A stretch of 33,283 nucleotides of DNA from an uncultured Paracoccaceae bacterium. Its GTDB lineage: Bacteria; Pseudomonadota; Alphaproteobacteria; Rhodobacterales; Rhodobacteraceae. The stretch spans positions 1-33,283 of the forward strand of contig CALICM010000043.1 in assembly GCA_938049225.1 (NCBI GenBank), written 5' to 3'. Positions within the stretch are counted from its first letter, which is position 1, and every line of letters starts with the position of its first letter. Shown in pieces: positions 1 to 7,569 of the stretch. The notes under the pieces are model-generated. The model searched no databases. It worked only from the letters and a program-made list of their open reading frames with translations, and was not told where the DNA came from. A program made the position numbers and the translations under genes.

Positions 1-115
1 GCGAGGCGGAGGCTGCCGAAATCATGAGGCGACGACCAATTTCCCGGCCCGTCAGGCCTTGGGCAAAGAGTAACTCAAAACGGGCACGGATATCTGCAGA
101 AAGCGGGTTGGGCAT
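1..115 (-). CDS. IS630-type transposase, N-terminal start only (cut by window edge)
   Basis: Reading the minus strand from an ATG at 115, 38 codons stay open to the window edge. The peptide starts MPNPLSADIRARFELLFAQG and continues with a helix-turn-helix-like stretch (LTGREIGRRL). This is the typical start of IS630-family transposases, where the N-terminal HTH binds the element's terminal repeats. The DDE catalytic domain would lie outside the window, so intactness cannot be judged. A purine-rich AGGAGGATA sits a few bases upstream of the ATG on the minus strand and is a good ribosome binding site. The family call rests on the N-terminus alone. Confidence 0.7.
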   Translation of the reverse strand, partial: MPNPLSADIRARFELLFAQGLTGREIGRRLMISAASAS

Positions 116-250
116 GAACTTATCCTCCTGAACAGGATGAACCAGAAAACATGCCAAATGTGAATCCCCTTCGATGCAACGAAAGATGGAACCGCTTTAA
201 AATCATAGATTTCAATACGTTAAGTGATGAAACATGTCTCAAGGTAAAGG

Positions 251-430
251 CGAAACGCTTTGAAGCAGGAGGCCGCCTACCTTGAGGAAATCGCCGGTGG
301 CTTCCAAGCCCGGCGGATCATCAAGAATTGGATGGCATTCTACAACTCAGATCGACCACATTCCGCGCTTGATCGCAAAACGCCCAACGACGCACACTCA
401 ATCCGAAACGACCAAATGAACGCAGTATGA
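251..430 (+). pseudogene. IS3-family transposase, C-terminal remnant
   Basis: An open frame ends at a TGA at 428-430 and reads LKQEAAYLEEIAGGFQARRI, then IKNWMAFYNSDRPHSALDRK and TPNDA. The block 'NW..FYN..RPHSALD..TP' is the hallmark C-terminus of the IS3-family rve integrase core. An in-frame TAA at 245-247 and the absence of the upstream DDE region show that only about 59 codons remain. The neighbouring IS630-type gene at 1-115 suggests that one element disrupted the other. The remnant probably has no function. Confidence 0.8.
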
Positions 431-789
431 AACCCAAACCCGGGACACCTTAGAAACGCTGCAAACCCGTCCGAAATGGTGGGTCCACTTCAGATGAACT
501 TGAAGTCAGCCATCTACTGGCGCATAATTTGTCCGGTAGCGCTCATAAACTGTTTCCTCGCATTGCGCGCACAAAGGGGGCGTTTGGCCGGGCTCGCCAG
601 TGTATCCCAACAGCAACCATAGGCACCCTCCCTGCCCTTTCGCGGATCAGTCTGCGGCGATGTTAGCTATTTCATGCGTTTAAGTCTTATGAATTTCTGC
701 AACGTGGCAAATATACGAAAAATCCGCGCTAAAGGCAATCATACAAGTTTTCCATATGGTTACACAAGGCTTCGCGGTCAAACCCCGAC
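431..789. other. Gene-poor stretch: IS end and degraded DNA
   Basis: No convincing gene was found here. The first 60 bases are the non-coding tail of the IS3-family remnant. The sequence TGGTGGGTCCACTTCA at 477-492 may be its terminal inverted repeat, but the partner end is not visible, so this is an inference. From 506 to 645 the minus strand is open for about 46 codons and contains a CxxC pair, but it has no ATG and no recognisable family, so it is not called. The rest (650-789) is AT-richer than its surroundings and lies downstream of the M42 peptidase gene, which points towards it. Confidence 0.5.
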
Positions 790-1824
790 TTACGCCTGTT
801 TGAGATAGGCCACCAAAATGTCCCGCGCGGCTTGAAGATCCGATTTATGGGTCATCTCGGTCACTGTGTGGATATAGCGGGTTCCCACCACAATCCCCAC
901 CGCGCGAGCGCCTGCCGCGGCCTGTTGCGCGGCAGCGCCGTCCTGGCCGCCGGCCCGCAACATGGTGCGCTGATAGGGGATCTTCTTGGCTTCGGCCAGC
1001 GCGGCGAACTCCGCCACCAGGCCACGATCCGCGATAAAACTGCTGTCGCGCACATGCAGTCCGAACCCCTCGCCCTGAACCGTTGTTCGTTCCTGTTCCG
1101 GCACGCCCGGCGTATCGCAGGCCAGCGTTGTGTCGATCCCGATCCCAATATCCGGTTTAACCGAGAAACTGGCCGTCCGCGCACCGCGCAGCCCGACCTC
1201 TTCCTGCGTGGTGAAGGCCACATGGATCTCGGCCCCATGTTTGGTTTTGCCCAGGCCCCGGATCGCCTCGATCCCCAGCCAGCAAGCGATGCGGTTGTCC
1301 AGCGCCTTTGAGACCACTTTGTCGCCGATCTCGACGAAAGGCTCGTCCATCACCACCATATCGCCGACATTGACCAGATCCTTGGCCGCCTCGCCTCGGC
1401 CGATGTCGACAAAAAACTCCCCCACCTCGGGGATCTTCTTGCGATCCTCGGGGCTAGCGATATGGACGGGTCGCCCGCCGGGGTTCATCACACCCTTGAG
1501 GTCCCCTTGGTCGGTGCAGACCAACACCCGGCGCGAGAAGAGGTTACGGGGGTCAAACCCGCCGACGGCTTGGACATAGATATAGCCCTTGTCACTGATA
1601 TGACTGACCAAAAAGCCGATCTCGTCCATATGACACAGCAGCATGATCCGTTTAGGGTTCTTACCCTTGCGGGCATCGCGACGGCACAGTAGCGACCCCA
1701 TGGGGTCGACGGTGACCTCGTCGAAGAGGCCCTCGATCTCGCTTCGGATAAGGTCCCGCACCCGATCCTCGGCCCCCGGCACACCGGGGGTTTCGCACAG
1801 GGCTTTGAGCAGGTCGATGTTCAT
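790..1824 (-). CDS. M42-family metallopeptidase (glutamyl aminopeptidase / FrvX-like)
   Basis: This is a predicted cytoplasmic dinuclear-metal aminopeptidase of 344 residues, normal for the M42 family (TET-type dodecameric peptidases and FrvX-like proteins). Candidate metal ligands and catalytic residues sit in family motifs: His65 and Asp67 in CHMDEIGF, Asp176 in ALDNRIA, Glu208/Glu209 in TTQEEVGLRG, Asp231 in GIDTT, and His319 in RYIHTVTE. The family removes N-terminal residues from short peptides; the exact specificity cannot be read from the sequence. It lies 110 bp downstream of fnrL on the same strand. A hairpin in that gap could end fnrL transcription, so a shared operon is uncertain. 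Its start MNIDLLKALCETPG fits the family start. Confidence 0.9.
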   Translation of the reverse strand: MNIDLLKALCETPGVPGAEDRVRDLIRSEIEGLFDEVTVDPMGSLLCRRDARKGKNPKRIMLLCHMDEIGFLVSHISDKGYIYVQAVGGFDPRNLFSRRVLVCTDQGDLKGVMNPGGRPVHIASPEDRKKIPEVGEFFVDIGRGEAAKDLVNVGDMVVMDEPFVEIGDKVVSKALDNRIACWLGIEAIRGLGKTKHGAEIHVAFTTQEEVGLRGARTASFSVKPDIGIGIDTTLACDTPGVPEQERTTVQGEGFGLHVRDSSFIADRGLVAEFAALAEAKKIPYQRTMLRAGGQDGAAAQQAAAGARAVGIVVGTRYIHTVTEMTHKSDLQAARDILVAYLKQA

Positions 1825-1911
1825 GGGGATCCTCGGCAGATCGGGGTGAAACTGCCACCAAGCATGCCCGGCGGCGGTATGGGGATCAAGGGTAGGGTTT
1901 GGGCGGGAGAA

Positions 1912-1931
1912 CAGCTCGCGTCGCGAGGCTG
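1912..1931 (-). terminator. Possible hairpin terminator after fnrL
   Basis: CAGC-TCGC-gtc-GCGA-g-GCTG forms an 8-bp stem with one bulged G, just beyond the fnrL stop codon at 1935. On the minus strand it is followed by a weak TTCTCCC tract rather than a clear U-run, so intrinsic termination is only possible. Confidence 0.3.
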
Positions 1932-1934
1932 CCG

Positions 1935-2681
1935 TTAATCTACTAAACCGCCGTCGGCATCGTCCCCGGCCTCGTCCAGCAGGCGGGGGAAGTCGGGGAT
2001 CAGGATGCGGCGTTTGCCCTCCATCCCGATCACACCGTCTTTGCGCAGGGCGGTCAATTGGCGGCTAACGGTTTCGATGGTCAGGCCAAGGTAATCCGCC
2101 ATCGCCTCGCGCGTGATGTGCAGGTCGAAGGCCATCGGGCCGGGTGTCAGGTCTTGACCCAAGACGGCCTCGCGTCGGGCGATGATGGCCAGCAGGCTTG
2201 AGATCTTTTCGCGGGCGGTCTTGCGTCCCAGCAGCAGCATCCATTCGCGGGCTGCATCCAACTCGTCCAATGTCATTTGCAGCAGGCGGTGGCCGATGGT
2301 GGGGGAGTTGATCAGCAATTGCTCAAAAGGTTTGCGCTCGAACCGGCAAAGCACAACCTCGGTCGCCGCAGTGATGTCAAAGGCCGCGGCCTCGCGCCCA
2401 GGGCGGCCCATGAAATCGGATGGCAACAGCAAGCCGACCATCTGGCGGCGCCCGTCTTCCATCGTTTGGCTGATCGCGGCCACACCAGTGACGACCGAAG
2501 CGACGTGGTGCATATGATCCCCCGCCCAGATAATCGGCTCACCTGCGGCAAAGGTTTTGTAGGATTTGAGACCCTCGAGGATCGTAAGCTCGTCAGCCTC
2601 GCAATTGGCGCAGACAGCACGGTGACGGATCGGACAATCGCCGCAGGATTTCGCAAATTGCACCGATTGTTGCCGCGCCAT
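1935..2681 (-). CDS. fnrL: FnrL, oxygen-sensing CRP/FNR-family transcriptional regulator
   Basis: This is a 248-residue FNR-type regulator. Four cysteines fit the oxygen-labile 4Fe-4S cluster: Cys13, Cys16 and Cys24 at the N-terminus and Cys112 in VVLCRFER (Cys27 is a further N-terminal cysteine). A cyclic-nucleotide-like beta-barrel follows, then a dimerisation helix (about 128-160) and a C-terminal HTH with Glu203, Ser206 and Arg207 in ETVSRQ. This E-SR triad reads TTGAT half-sites, and a perfect site is present 20 bp upstream. The start at MARQQ was chosen because it gives the usual FnrL length and places the cysteines correctly. The longer frame to 2828 would run across the FNR box. It is divergent from hemN, an arrangement known in Rhodobacter, and probably autoregulated. 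Confidence 0.95.
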   Translation of the reverse strand: MARQQSVQFAKSCGDCPIRHRAVCANCEADELTILEGLKSYKTFAAGEPIIWAGDHMHHVASVVTGVAAISQTMEDGRRQMVGLLLPSDFMGRPGREAAAFDITAATEVVLCRFERKPFEQLLINSPTIGHRLLQMTLDELDAAREWMLLLGRKTAREKISSLLAIIARREAVLGQDLTPGPMAFDLHITREAMADYLGLTIETVSRQLTALRKDGVIGMEGKRRILIPDFPRLLDEAGDDADGGLVD

Positions 2682-2700
2682 CCCCGCACCCCCTTTTTTG

Positions 2701-2714
2701 TTGATCCACATCAA
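2701..2714. promoter_or_regulatory. FNR box, TTGAT-N4-ATCAA
   Basis: TTGATCCACATCAA matches the FNR consensus perfectly in both half-sites. It lies between the divergent fnrL (start 2681) and hemN (start 2750). Its centre is about 42 bp upstream of the hemN start codon, which fits class II activation if transcription starts at or next to the ATG. On the fnrL side the centre is only about 26 bp from the start codon, so binding there would more likely repress. Both regulatory readings are inference. Confidence 0.93.
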
Positions 2715-2731
2715 CGCCCCGAGCCCCCGTG

Positions 2732-2750
2732 TTGGGGCACGGTACCCCAA
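2732..2750 (+). promoter_or_regulatory. Hairpin abutting the hemN start codon
   Basis: TTGGGG (2732-2737) pairs with CCCCAA (2745-2750) across a 7-base loop. The last A of the stem is the first base of the hemN ATG, and no purine-rich ribosome binding site is present. If transcription begins upstream, this stem would hide the start codon. If the mRNA starts at about 2749, as an FNR box centred near -41.5 would predict, the hairpin is not transcribed and hemN is leaderless. Confidence 0.35.
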
Positions 2751-4108
2751 TGACACGGTTATCTCAACTGCGGGACCTTGGGCTGTTTGACGCAAGCGTG
2801 CCCCGGTACACCAGCTACCCCACCGCACCGCATTTCACCGACGCAGTGGATATGGCCCATACGGAGCGCTGGTTGGCGGCTGTGCCCTGTACAGCCACGG
2901 TGTCGATTTATGTGCATATCCCGTTTTGCGAGCGCCTGTGCTGGTTTTGCGCTTGTCGGACCCAGGGTGTGCGCAGGGCGGCACCGGTGGCCAGCTATAT
3001 TGAAACGTTGAAGGTCGAGATCGCGCAGGTCGCCACCGCGATGGCGCAGCGCCCCAAAGTGGTGCGGTTGCATTGGGGCGGTGGGACACCGACCATCCTG
3101 ACACCCGCGCAGATCACGGACCTTCTGGCGACCCTGCATGCGGCGTTTGACTTTATGCCCGGCCATGAGTTTTCGGTCGAGATCGATCCAACCTTGGTCG
3201 ATGCGGACAAGATCAAGGCGTTGCGCGCGGGGGGCATGAACCGGGCCAGCATCGGCATTCAGGATTTCGATCCCCGGATCCAAGCGGCGATTGGGCGCCC
3301 GCAGAGTTACGAGCGCACCCACGCCGTAGTTGAAATGCTGCGCGCGGCTGGGGTGCAGAGTTTGAACACGGATATTGTCTATGGGCTGCCGCATCAGACC
3401 CTTTCGAGAATTGCCCGCTCGACCCAGCAAGTTGTGTCGTTGAACCCGGACCGGGTCGCCTTGTTCGGCTATGCCCATGTGCCTTGGGTGGCCAAGCGGC
3501 AGCAGATGATCGACCCCGAAAGCTTGCCACCGCCCGAGGCACGGTTGGCCCTGGTTGAACAGACCGAAGGGCAGTTCGAGGCGGCGGGCTATGTGCCCCT
3601 GGGCATCGATCATTTCGCGCGCCCGGATGATGGGTTGACGCGGGCGGCGGCGGCGGGTCGGCTACGGCGGAACTTTCAAGGCTACACCGATGATGGGGCG
3701 GCGGCGCTGGTGGGGCTTGGCGCCTCGGCCATTTCGCGGTTTCCGCAGGGGTACGCGCAAAACGCGCCCGCGACGGCAGCTTATGCGGGGCGGATCCAGG
3801 CCGGGCAGTTGGCGACAGTTCGCGGCTATGTCCTCAGGCTGGAGGATCGGATCCGCGCGACAGTGATCGAGCGATTGCTGTGCGATATGATGGTGGATCT
3901 TGCCGCGCTGAGGGGTGAGTTCGGCGGCCTGGCCGATGTGCTGCGCCCCGGCTTGAAAGAGGTCGCGCGCGTCTTTGACGGTTGGGTCGATGTGACACCG
4001 GACCGGCTGACCCTGCGTCCCGAGGGCAAGCCGTTGGCCCGCTTGGTGGCCGCGAGCTTCGACGGGTTTCTCAAGCCCGGTGGGGCAAGGCACAGCCAGG
4101 CGATCTGA
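2750..4108 (+). CDS. hemN: Oxygen-independent coproporphyrinogen III oxidase (HemN)
   Basis: This radical-SAM enzyme decarboxylates two propionate side chains of coproporphyrinogen III to give protoporphyrinogen IX without oxygen, in the cytoplasm. It has 452 residues, close to the E. coli enzyme. Cys60, Cys64 and Cys67 in the HIPFCERLCWFCAC motif form the radical-SAM CxxxCxxC site, and Cys69 is the extra cysteine typical of true HemN. The GGGTPT motif (SAM binding) follows at about 113-118. The start at MTRLSQLRDL was chosen over the frame start at 2729 because it resembles other HemN N-termini. No Shine-Dalgarno is visible, and TTGGGG-N7-CCCCAA forms a hairpin against the start codon. The FNR box upstream indicates induction at low oxygen. 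Confidence 0.95.
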   Translation: MTRLSQLRDLGLFDASVPRYTSYPTAPHFTDAVDMAHTERWLAAVPCTATVSIYVHIPFCERLCWFCACRTQGVRRAAPVASYIETLKVEIAQVATAMAQRPKVVRLHWGGGTPTILTPAQITDLLATLHAAFDFMPGHEFSVEIDPTLVDADKIKALRAGGMNRASIGIQDFDPRIQAAIGRPQSYERTHAVVEMLRAAGVQSLNTDIVYGLPHQTLSRIARSTQQVVSLNPDRVALFGYAHVPWVAKRQQMIDPESLPPPEARLALVEQTEGQFEAAGYVPLGIDHFARPDDGLTRAAAAGRLRRNFQGYTDDGAAALVGLGASAISRFPQGYAQNAPATAAYAGRIQAGQLATVRGYVLRLEDRIRATVIERLLCDMMVDLAALRGEFGGLADVLRPGLKEVARVFDGWVDVTPDRLTLRPEGKPLARLVAASFDGFLKPGGARHSQAI

Positions 4109-4119
4109 CCCAAGACCCT

Positions 4120-4134
4120 GGGGCTTGCCGCCCC
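4120..4134 (+). terminator. Weak hairpin between hemN and tdh
   Basis: GGGGC-ttgcc-GCCCC forms a 5-bp GC stem 11 bases after the hemN stop. No U-run follows, so it may only attenuate or stabilise the message. The downstream tdh has its own ribosome binding site (AGGGGAT). Confidence 0.25.
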
Positions 4135-4171
4135 TGGCTACCCGCGATATGCGCGGTACAGGGGATCTCAG

Positions 4172-5206
4172 ATGACCAATGAAATGCGCGCCTTGGTGAA
4201 ATCGCGGCCCGAACCGGGGTTGTGGATGGCGCATGTACCGGTGCCCGAGCCAGGACCGGGGGATGTCCTGATCAAGGTCCGCAAGTCGGCGATTTGCGGC
4301 ACGGATGTGCACATTTGGAATTGGGATGAATGGTCGGCCAACACCGTCCCACTGGGGTTGGTCACCGGGCACGAATTCGTGGGCGAGGTGGTGGATTGCG
4401 GGCCGGGGCCCATGAAGTACAAGATTGGGCAAAGGGTCTCGGGCGAGGGGCATATTGTCTGTGGGACCTGCCGAAACTGCCGGGCGGGGCGCGGACATCT
4501 GTGCCGGAACACGCTGGGCGTGGGCGTGCATCGGCCGGGGGCTTTCGCGGAATACCTGTGCTTGCCGCAGTCGAATGTGGTGCCGGTGCCGGATGACATC
4601 CCCGACGAGGTCGCGGCGATCTTTGATCCCTTTGGCAATGCGGTGCACACCGCGCTCAGTTTCGACTTGGTGGGCGAGGATGTGCTGGTTACCGGCGCGG
4701 GGCCGATCGGGATTATGGGCGCGCTGGTCGCACGGCGGGCTGGCGCGCGCAAAGTGGTGATCACGGATTTCAACGAGGCGCGGTTGGCCTTGGCAAGGCA
4801 GATGGGGATTGTCGACACAGTCAACCCCAGCAAAGAAACGTTGTCAGATGTGATGGCCCGCATCGGTATGACCGAAGGGTTTGACGTGGGGCTTGAGATG
4901 TCAGGCGCCGCACCCGCGTTTCGGGATATGGTCGCCGCGATGAACAACGGCGGCAAGATCGCCCTGCTTGGGATCGCGCCGACGGCTTTCGAGATCGATT
5001 GGAACCAGGTGATTTTCAAAATGCTGACGATCAAGGGGATCTATGGCCGCGAGATGTACGAGACCTGGTACAAGATGATCGGACTGGTGCAGGCGGGTCT
5101 GGATTTGACCCCGCTGATTACCCATCGCCTGCCAGTGGCTGAGTTTGAAGCGGGGTTTGCAGCGATGCGCTCGGGCGAGGCATGTAAGGTCGTTTTGGAC
5201 TGGTAA
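4172..5206 (+). CDS. tdh: L-threonine 3-dehydrogenase
   Basis: This zinc-dependent medium-chain dehydrogenase oxidises L-threonine to 2-amino-3-ketobutyrate with NAD+. At 344 residues it is close to E. coli Tdh (341). Catalytic-zinc residues are Cys42 in ICGTDVHIW and His67-Glu68 in TGHEF. The structural zinc cysteines are Cys97, Cys100, Cys103 and Cys111. The NAD motif GAGPIG is at 175-180. The [10 protein letters not shown] segment and [14 protein letters not shown] near residue 288 are typical of Tdh. AGGGGAT before the ATG is a good ribosome binding site. The usual partner kbl (2-amino-3-ketobutyrate CoA ligase) is neither upstream nor downstream. Confidence 0.95.
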   Translation: MTNEMRALVKSRPEPGLWMAHVPVPEPGPGDVLIKVRKSAICGTDVHIWNWDEWSANTVPLGLVTGHEFVGEVVDCGPGPMKYKIGQRVSGEGHIVCGTCRNCRAGRGHLCRNTLGVGVHRPGAFAEYLCLPQSNVVPVPDDIPDEVAAIFDPFGNAVHTALSFDLVGEDVLVTGAGPIGIMGALVARRAGARKVVITDFNEARLALARQMGIVDTVNPSKETLSDVMARIGMTEGFDVGLEMSGAAPAFRDMVAAMNNGGKIALLGIAPTAFEIDWNQVIFKMLTIKGIYGREMYETWYKMIGLVQAGLDLTPLITHRLPVAEFEAGFAAMRSGEACKVVLDW

Positions 5207-5225
5207 GTCGGATCGACGTCTGTGC

Positions 5226-5244
5226 GGTGGGCAGATTGCCCACC
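5226..5244. terminator. Perfect GGTGGGCA/TGCCCACC hairpin between convergent genes
   Basis: GGTGGGCA (5226-5233) and TGCCCACC (5237-5244) form an 8-bp perfect stem with a 3-base loop. It sits between the ends of tdh and the IalB gene, so it could act in both directions, although no U-run is present on either side. From memory, GTGGGCA-n-TGCCCAC palindromes followed by CCTAC recur between genes in Rhodobacterales genomes, so this may be a dispersed REP-like element. Confidence 0.5.
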
Positions 5245-5258
5245 CTACCGCGTCCTGG

Positions 5259-5783
5259 TTATTGGCAAAGCGCCTCGGCCTTTTGCAAGGCGGCGGTGAA
5301 GCCGAGCAGCGAGAAGTCGTCGATGGTTTGATTCCCGCGCGCGGATTCAGCCACGATTTGTGCGCTGGCGCCACGGCGCATCGCACTGATCATTTCCGCA
5401 TCGCGTTCGGGCGAGACCGGCCAAGCCCATTCCCCGCTGTCGCCACTGCCCGGCATCAAGGTGAATTTGTTGCCGCTGATCGAAACCTCGACCGTGCTGC
5501 CGGGCTTGAAGGGATAGCCGCCGGTATAGCTGATCTCTTTGTTCACACCCTCGGAGGGGCGGATGGTGACGAACAAGCGGATCTCGCCCCGATTGACTGA
5601 AACAACTTGGCCACCGCGCCGCGCCTCGGTCTTGGTGGGCGGTGAGACGATATAGCATTCGCGCGGATCCGAGGGGTTGAACACGCTCCAGTCGCTGAAC
5701 GCTTCGACCGCCGTGTCGGACTGTGTGAAGCCCGGTCCTGCCAATGCGGCCAAGGTTACGGCCAACGCAAGGGTGCGGATCAT
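5259..5783 (-). CDS. Invasion-associated locus B (IalB) family secreted protein
   Basis: The 174-residue protein begins with a signal peptide (MIRTLALAVTLAALAGPGF, cleavage near residue 20). The mature part carries the IalB pattern: FSDWSVF near residue 29, followed by ECYIVSPP around 42-49. Cys43 and the near-terminal Cys173 could form a disulfide. IalB was named from Bartonella, but proteins of this family are common in free-living alphaproteobacteria, where their periplasmic function is unknown. TAGGAGG lies about 10 bases upstream of the ATG. It is convergent with tdh and divergent from the sigma-factor gene. Confidence 0.85.
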   Translation of the reverse strand: MIRTLALAVTLAALAGPGFTQSDTAVEAFSDWSVFNPSDPRECYIVSPPTKTEARRGGQVVSVNRGEIRLFVTIRPSEGVNKEISYTGGYPFKPGSTVEVSISGNKFTLMPGSGDSGEWAWPVSPERDAEMISAMRRGASAQIVAESARGNQTIDDFSLLGFTAALQKAEALCQ

Positions 5784-5856
5784 CTGCCTATGCCTCCTAC
5801 ATCATCATGGGCCCCGCAATTGTTAACGGGGCTTGAAGTTCTGCCTGTTCGCAGAG

Positions 5857-5876
5857 GGTATCCGAATTTGGATACC
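5857..5876. promoter_or_regulatory. Palindrome GGTATCC-N6-GGATACC in a divergent promoter region
   Basis: Two perfect 7-bp inverted arms are separated by GAATTT. The site lies 74 bp from the IalB start and about 105 bp from the sigma-factor start. Its symmetry fits a dimeric repressor or activator site. It lacks a T-run, so a terminator is unlikely. The binding protein is unknown. Confidence 0.4.
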
Positions 5877-5980
5877 GCTTTCCAGCCCCTATGATTATTT
5901 TCACCCTTGCAAACCAAAGAATTCTGCTAAGGACAGAAGCTCAAGCTGCCTGGTTGGCGGCCAATTGGAAGCGAAGACGA

Positions 5981-6556
5981 ATGAGCGATCTGCCGGATCA
6001 AACAGATAACCAACTGCTGGCCGGCGTCGCGGCGCAGGATCGCGCGGCCTTTGCCGAGTTGTTCGAGCGTTACGCCCGCCGGATCAAAGCGTTCATTTTG
6101 CGCGCGGGCACCTCGAACGAGGATGCGGACGAGATCGCACAGGAGGTTATGGTGACCGTTTGGCGCAAGGCGCATCAGTTCGACCCGGACAAAGCGGCGG
6201 CAGTGACTTGGATCTTCGCGATCGCACGCAATCGGCGCATCGACACGATCCGGCGACGCATGCGGCCTGAACCGGATCCCGAGGACCCCCTGTTTCAACC
6301 CGCACCCGAGCCCGGTGGGATGGAGGTTTTGTCGGCCCAGCAGATGGCCGAGCGGGTGCGCGAAGGGGTCGCGCAACTGCCCGAGGATCAGCGAGAGGTG
6401 TTGCGGGCGGCATTTTACGATGGGCTGAGCCATGCCGAAATTGCCACTGCGCTCAATCTGCCGCTGGGCACTGTGAAATCGCGTATACGCCTGTCGTTCA
6501 AACATTTGCGCGGCGTTTTGGGGGACGAGATGGCCGGGGTGTTCTTGGATGACTGA
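5981..6556 (+). CDS. ECF RNA polymerase sigma factor (RpoE/ECF11-like)
   Basis: This is a 191-residue group IV sigma-70. Region 2 spans about 25-94: EIAQEVMVTVWRKAHQFDPD is the core- and -10-binding part, with ARNRRIDTIRRR following. Region 4 spans about 125-178, with the HTH in LSHAEIATALNLPLGTVKSR. From memory, the region-2 and linker sequence (RPEPDPED) resemble the ChrR-controlled RpoE of Rhodobacter sphaeroides, which answers singlet oxygen. The start MSDLPDQTDN was chosen because it gives the family length and has AGCGAAGACGA upstream; the frame could extend to 5891. The stop overlaps the asparaginase start by 8 bases, so the two are translationally coupled. No ChrR-type zinc anti-sigma gene is next to it. 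Confidence 0.88.
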   Translation: MSDLPDQTDNQLLAGVAAQDRAAFAELFERYARRIKAFILRAGTSNEDADEIAQEVMVTVWRKAHQFDPDKAAAVTWIFAIARNRRIDTIRRRMRPEPDPEDPLFQPAPEPGGMEVLSAQQMAERVREGVAQLPEDQREVLRAAFYDGLSHAEIATALNLPLGTVKSRIRLSFKHLRGVLGDEMAGVFLDD

Positions 6557-7544
6557 GCCCGCACTACTGGCCGAGGTTTGGCGTGGCAAGTTCCTGGAAA
6601 GCAGGCACTACGGGCATGCCGTCATTGTGGATGACACCGGCCAGGTGGTGGCGGCTTGGGGCGATCCGGGGCGACTGATTTACCCACGTTCATCGGCCAA
6701 AATGCTGCAGGCGCTGCCGCTGGTGGAAAGCGGTGCGGCCGACGCCGCGGGGTTGGGGGCCGAGGAATTGGCTTTGGCCTGTGCCTCGCATTCCGCCGCC
6801 GAAGCACACACAGGCCGCGTTGCCGCCTGGCTGAGTGGATTGGGCCTGGATGAGTCGGATTTGCGCTGCGGGGTGCAGGTGCCTGGGGATCGACGGGCGC
6901 GGGCTGAGTTGCGCGCGGCGGGCGCCGCCCCCAGCCAGTTGCACAACAATTGTTCCGGCAAACACAGTGGCTTTCTGACGCTCAACCAGCACCTTGGCGG
7001 CGGGACTGAATATATCGACCCGGACCATCCGGTGCAGCGAGCAGTGCGCGAGGCCTTTGAAGAGATGACGGGGACCGAGAGCCCTGGATTCGGGATCGAT
7101 GGCTGCTCGGCCCCGAATTTTGTGACCAGCCTGGAGGGGTTTGGACGCGCGCTGGCACGGATGGCAAACCCAGGCTCATTGGGTGGCACACGGGCTGCGG
7201 CCGCCCAGCGCTTGGTCACAGCGATGATGGCGCATCCGGATCTGGTCGCAAGCGAGGGGCGTGCTTGCACCCGTTTAATGCGGGCCTGCAGCGGTCAAGC
7301 AGCCTTGAAAACCGGCGCCGAAGGGGTATTCGCCGCCATCCTGCCGGGTAAGCGCATGGGGGTCGCGCTGAAAGTGGAGGATGGCGGGACCCGGGCGGCG
7401 GAGGCGACGGTGGCCGCGCTTTTGGTGCGACTGGGCGTATTGGAACGCGGCAATCCAGCGGTGCGGCAGTTCGCGCAGGCCGAGGTGCGGAACCGGCGAG
7501 ATATCTTGACCGGGCACGTGCACGCTGCCGAGGCCCTATTTTAG
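6549..7544 (+). CDS. L-asparaginase, ReAV/'asparaginase II' type
   Basis: The protein has 331 residues and hydrolyses L-asparagine to aspartate and ammonia. It belongs to the Rhizobium etli ReAV class, not to the E. coli AnsA/AnsB class. The ReAV active-site residues are recognisable at nearly identical positions: Ser48 and Lys51 in YPRSSAKMLQ, Cys135 and Lys138 in HNNCSGKHSG, and Cys186 in GIDGCSAPN (189 in ReAV). No signal peptide is present, so it should be cytoplasmic. The ATG lies inside the last codons of the ECF sigma gene (ATGACTGA overlap), so both come from one transcript. Why an asparaginase follows a sigma factor is not clear from the sequence. Confidence 0.92.
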   Translation: MTEPALLAEVWRGKFLESRHYGHAVIVDDTGQVVAAWGDPGRLIYPRSSAKMLQALPLVESGAADAAGLGAEELALACASHSAAEAHTGRVAAWLSGLGLDESDLRCGVQVPGDRRARAELRAAGAAPSQLHNNCSGKHSGFLTLNQHLGGGTEYIDPDHPVQRAVREAFEEMTGTESPGFGIDGCSAPNFVTSLEGFGRALARMANPGSLGGTRAAAAQRLVTAMMAHPDLVASEGRACTRLMRACSGQAALKTGAEGVFAAILPGKRMGVALKVEDGGTRAAEATVAALLVRLGVLERGNPAVRQFAQAEVRNRRDILTGHVHAAEALF

Positions 7545-7569
7545 GTGTGGTGTCCAGTTATTTAATTGA

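Noticed and set aside
506-645. Minus-strand open stretch with a CxxC pair in the left-end gap
   Set aside because: No ATG, no ribosome binding site, a stop just upstream and no recognised family; at most a gene fragment.
832-1311. Long plus-strand frames opposite the M42 peptidase, and similar frames opposite hemN, gltB and the E1 gene
   Set aside because: They are antisense shadows of GC-rich genes; no family motif or ribosome binding site, and the opposite strand encodes a complete conserved protein in each case.
2682-2828. Longer fnrL start at 2828
   Set aside because: It would code through the FNR box and add 49 residues with no family resemblance; the start at 2681 gives the usual 248 residues.
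5891-5980. Longer ECF sigma start at 5891
   Set aside because: The extra 30 residues do not resemble sigma factors, and the ATG at 5981 has a better ribosome binding site and gives the family length.
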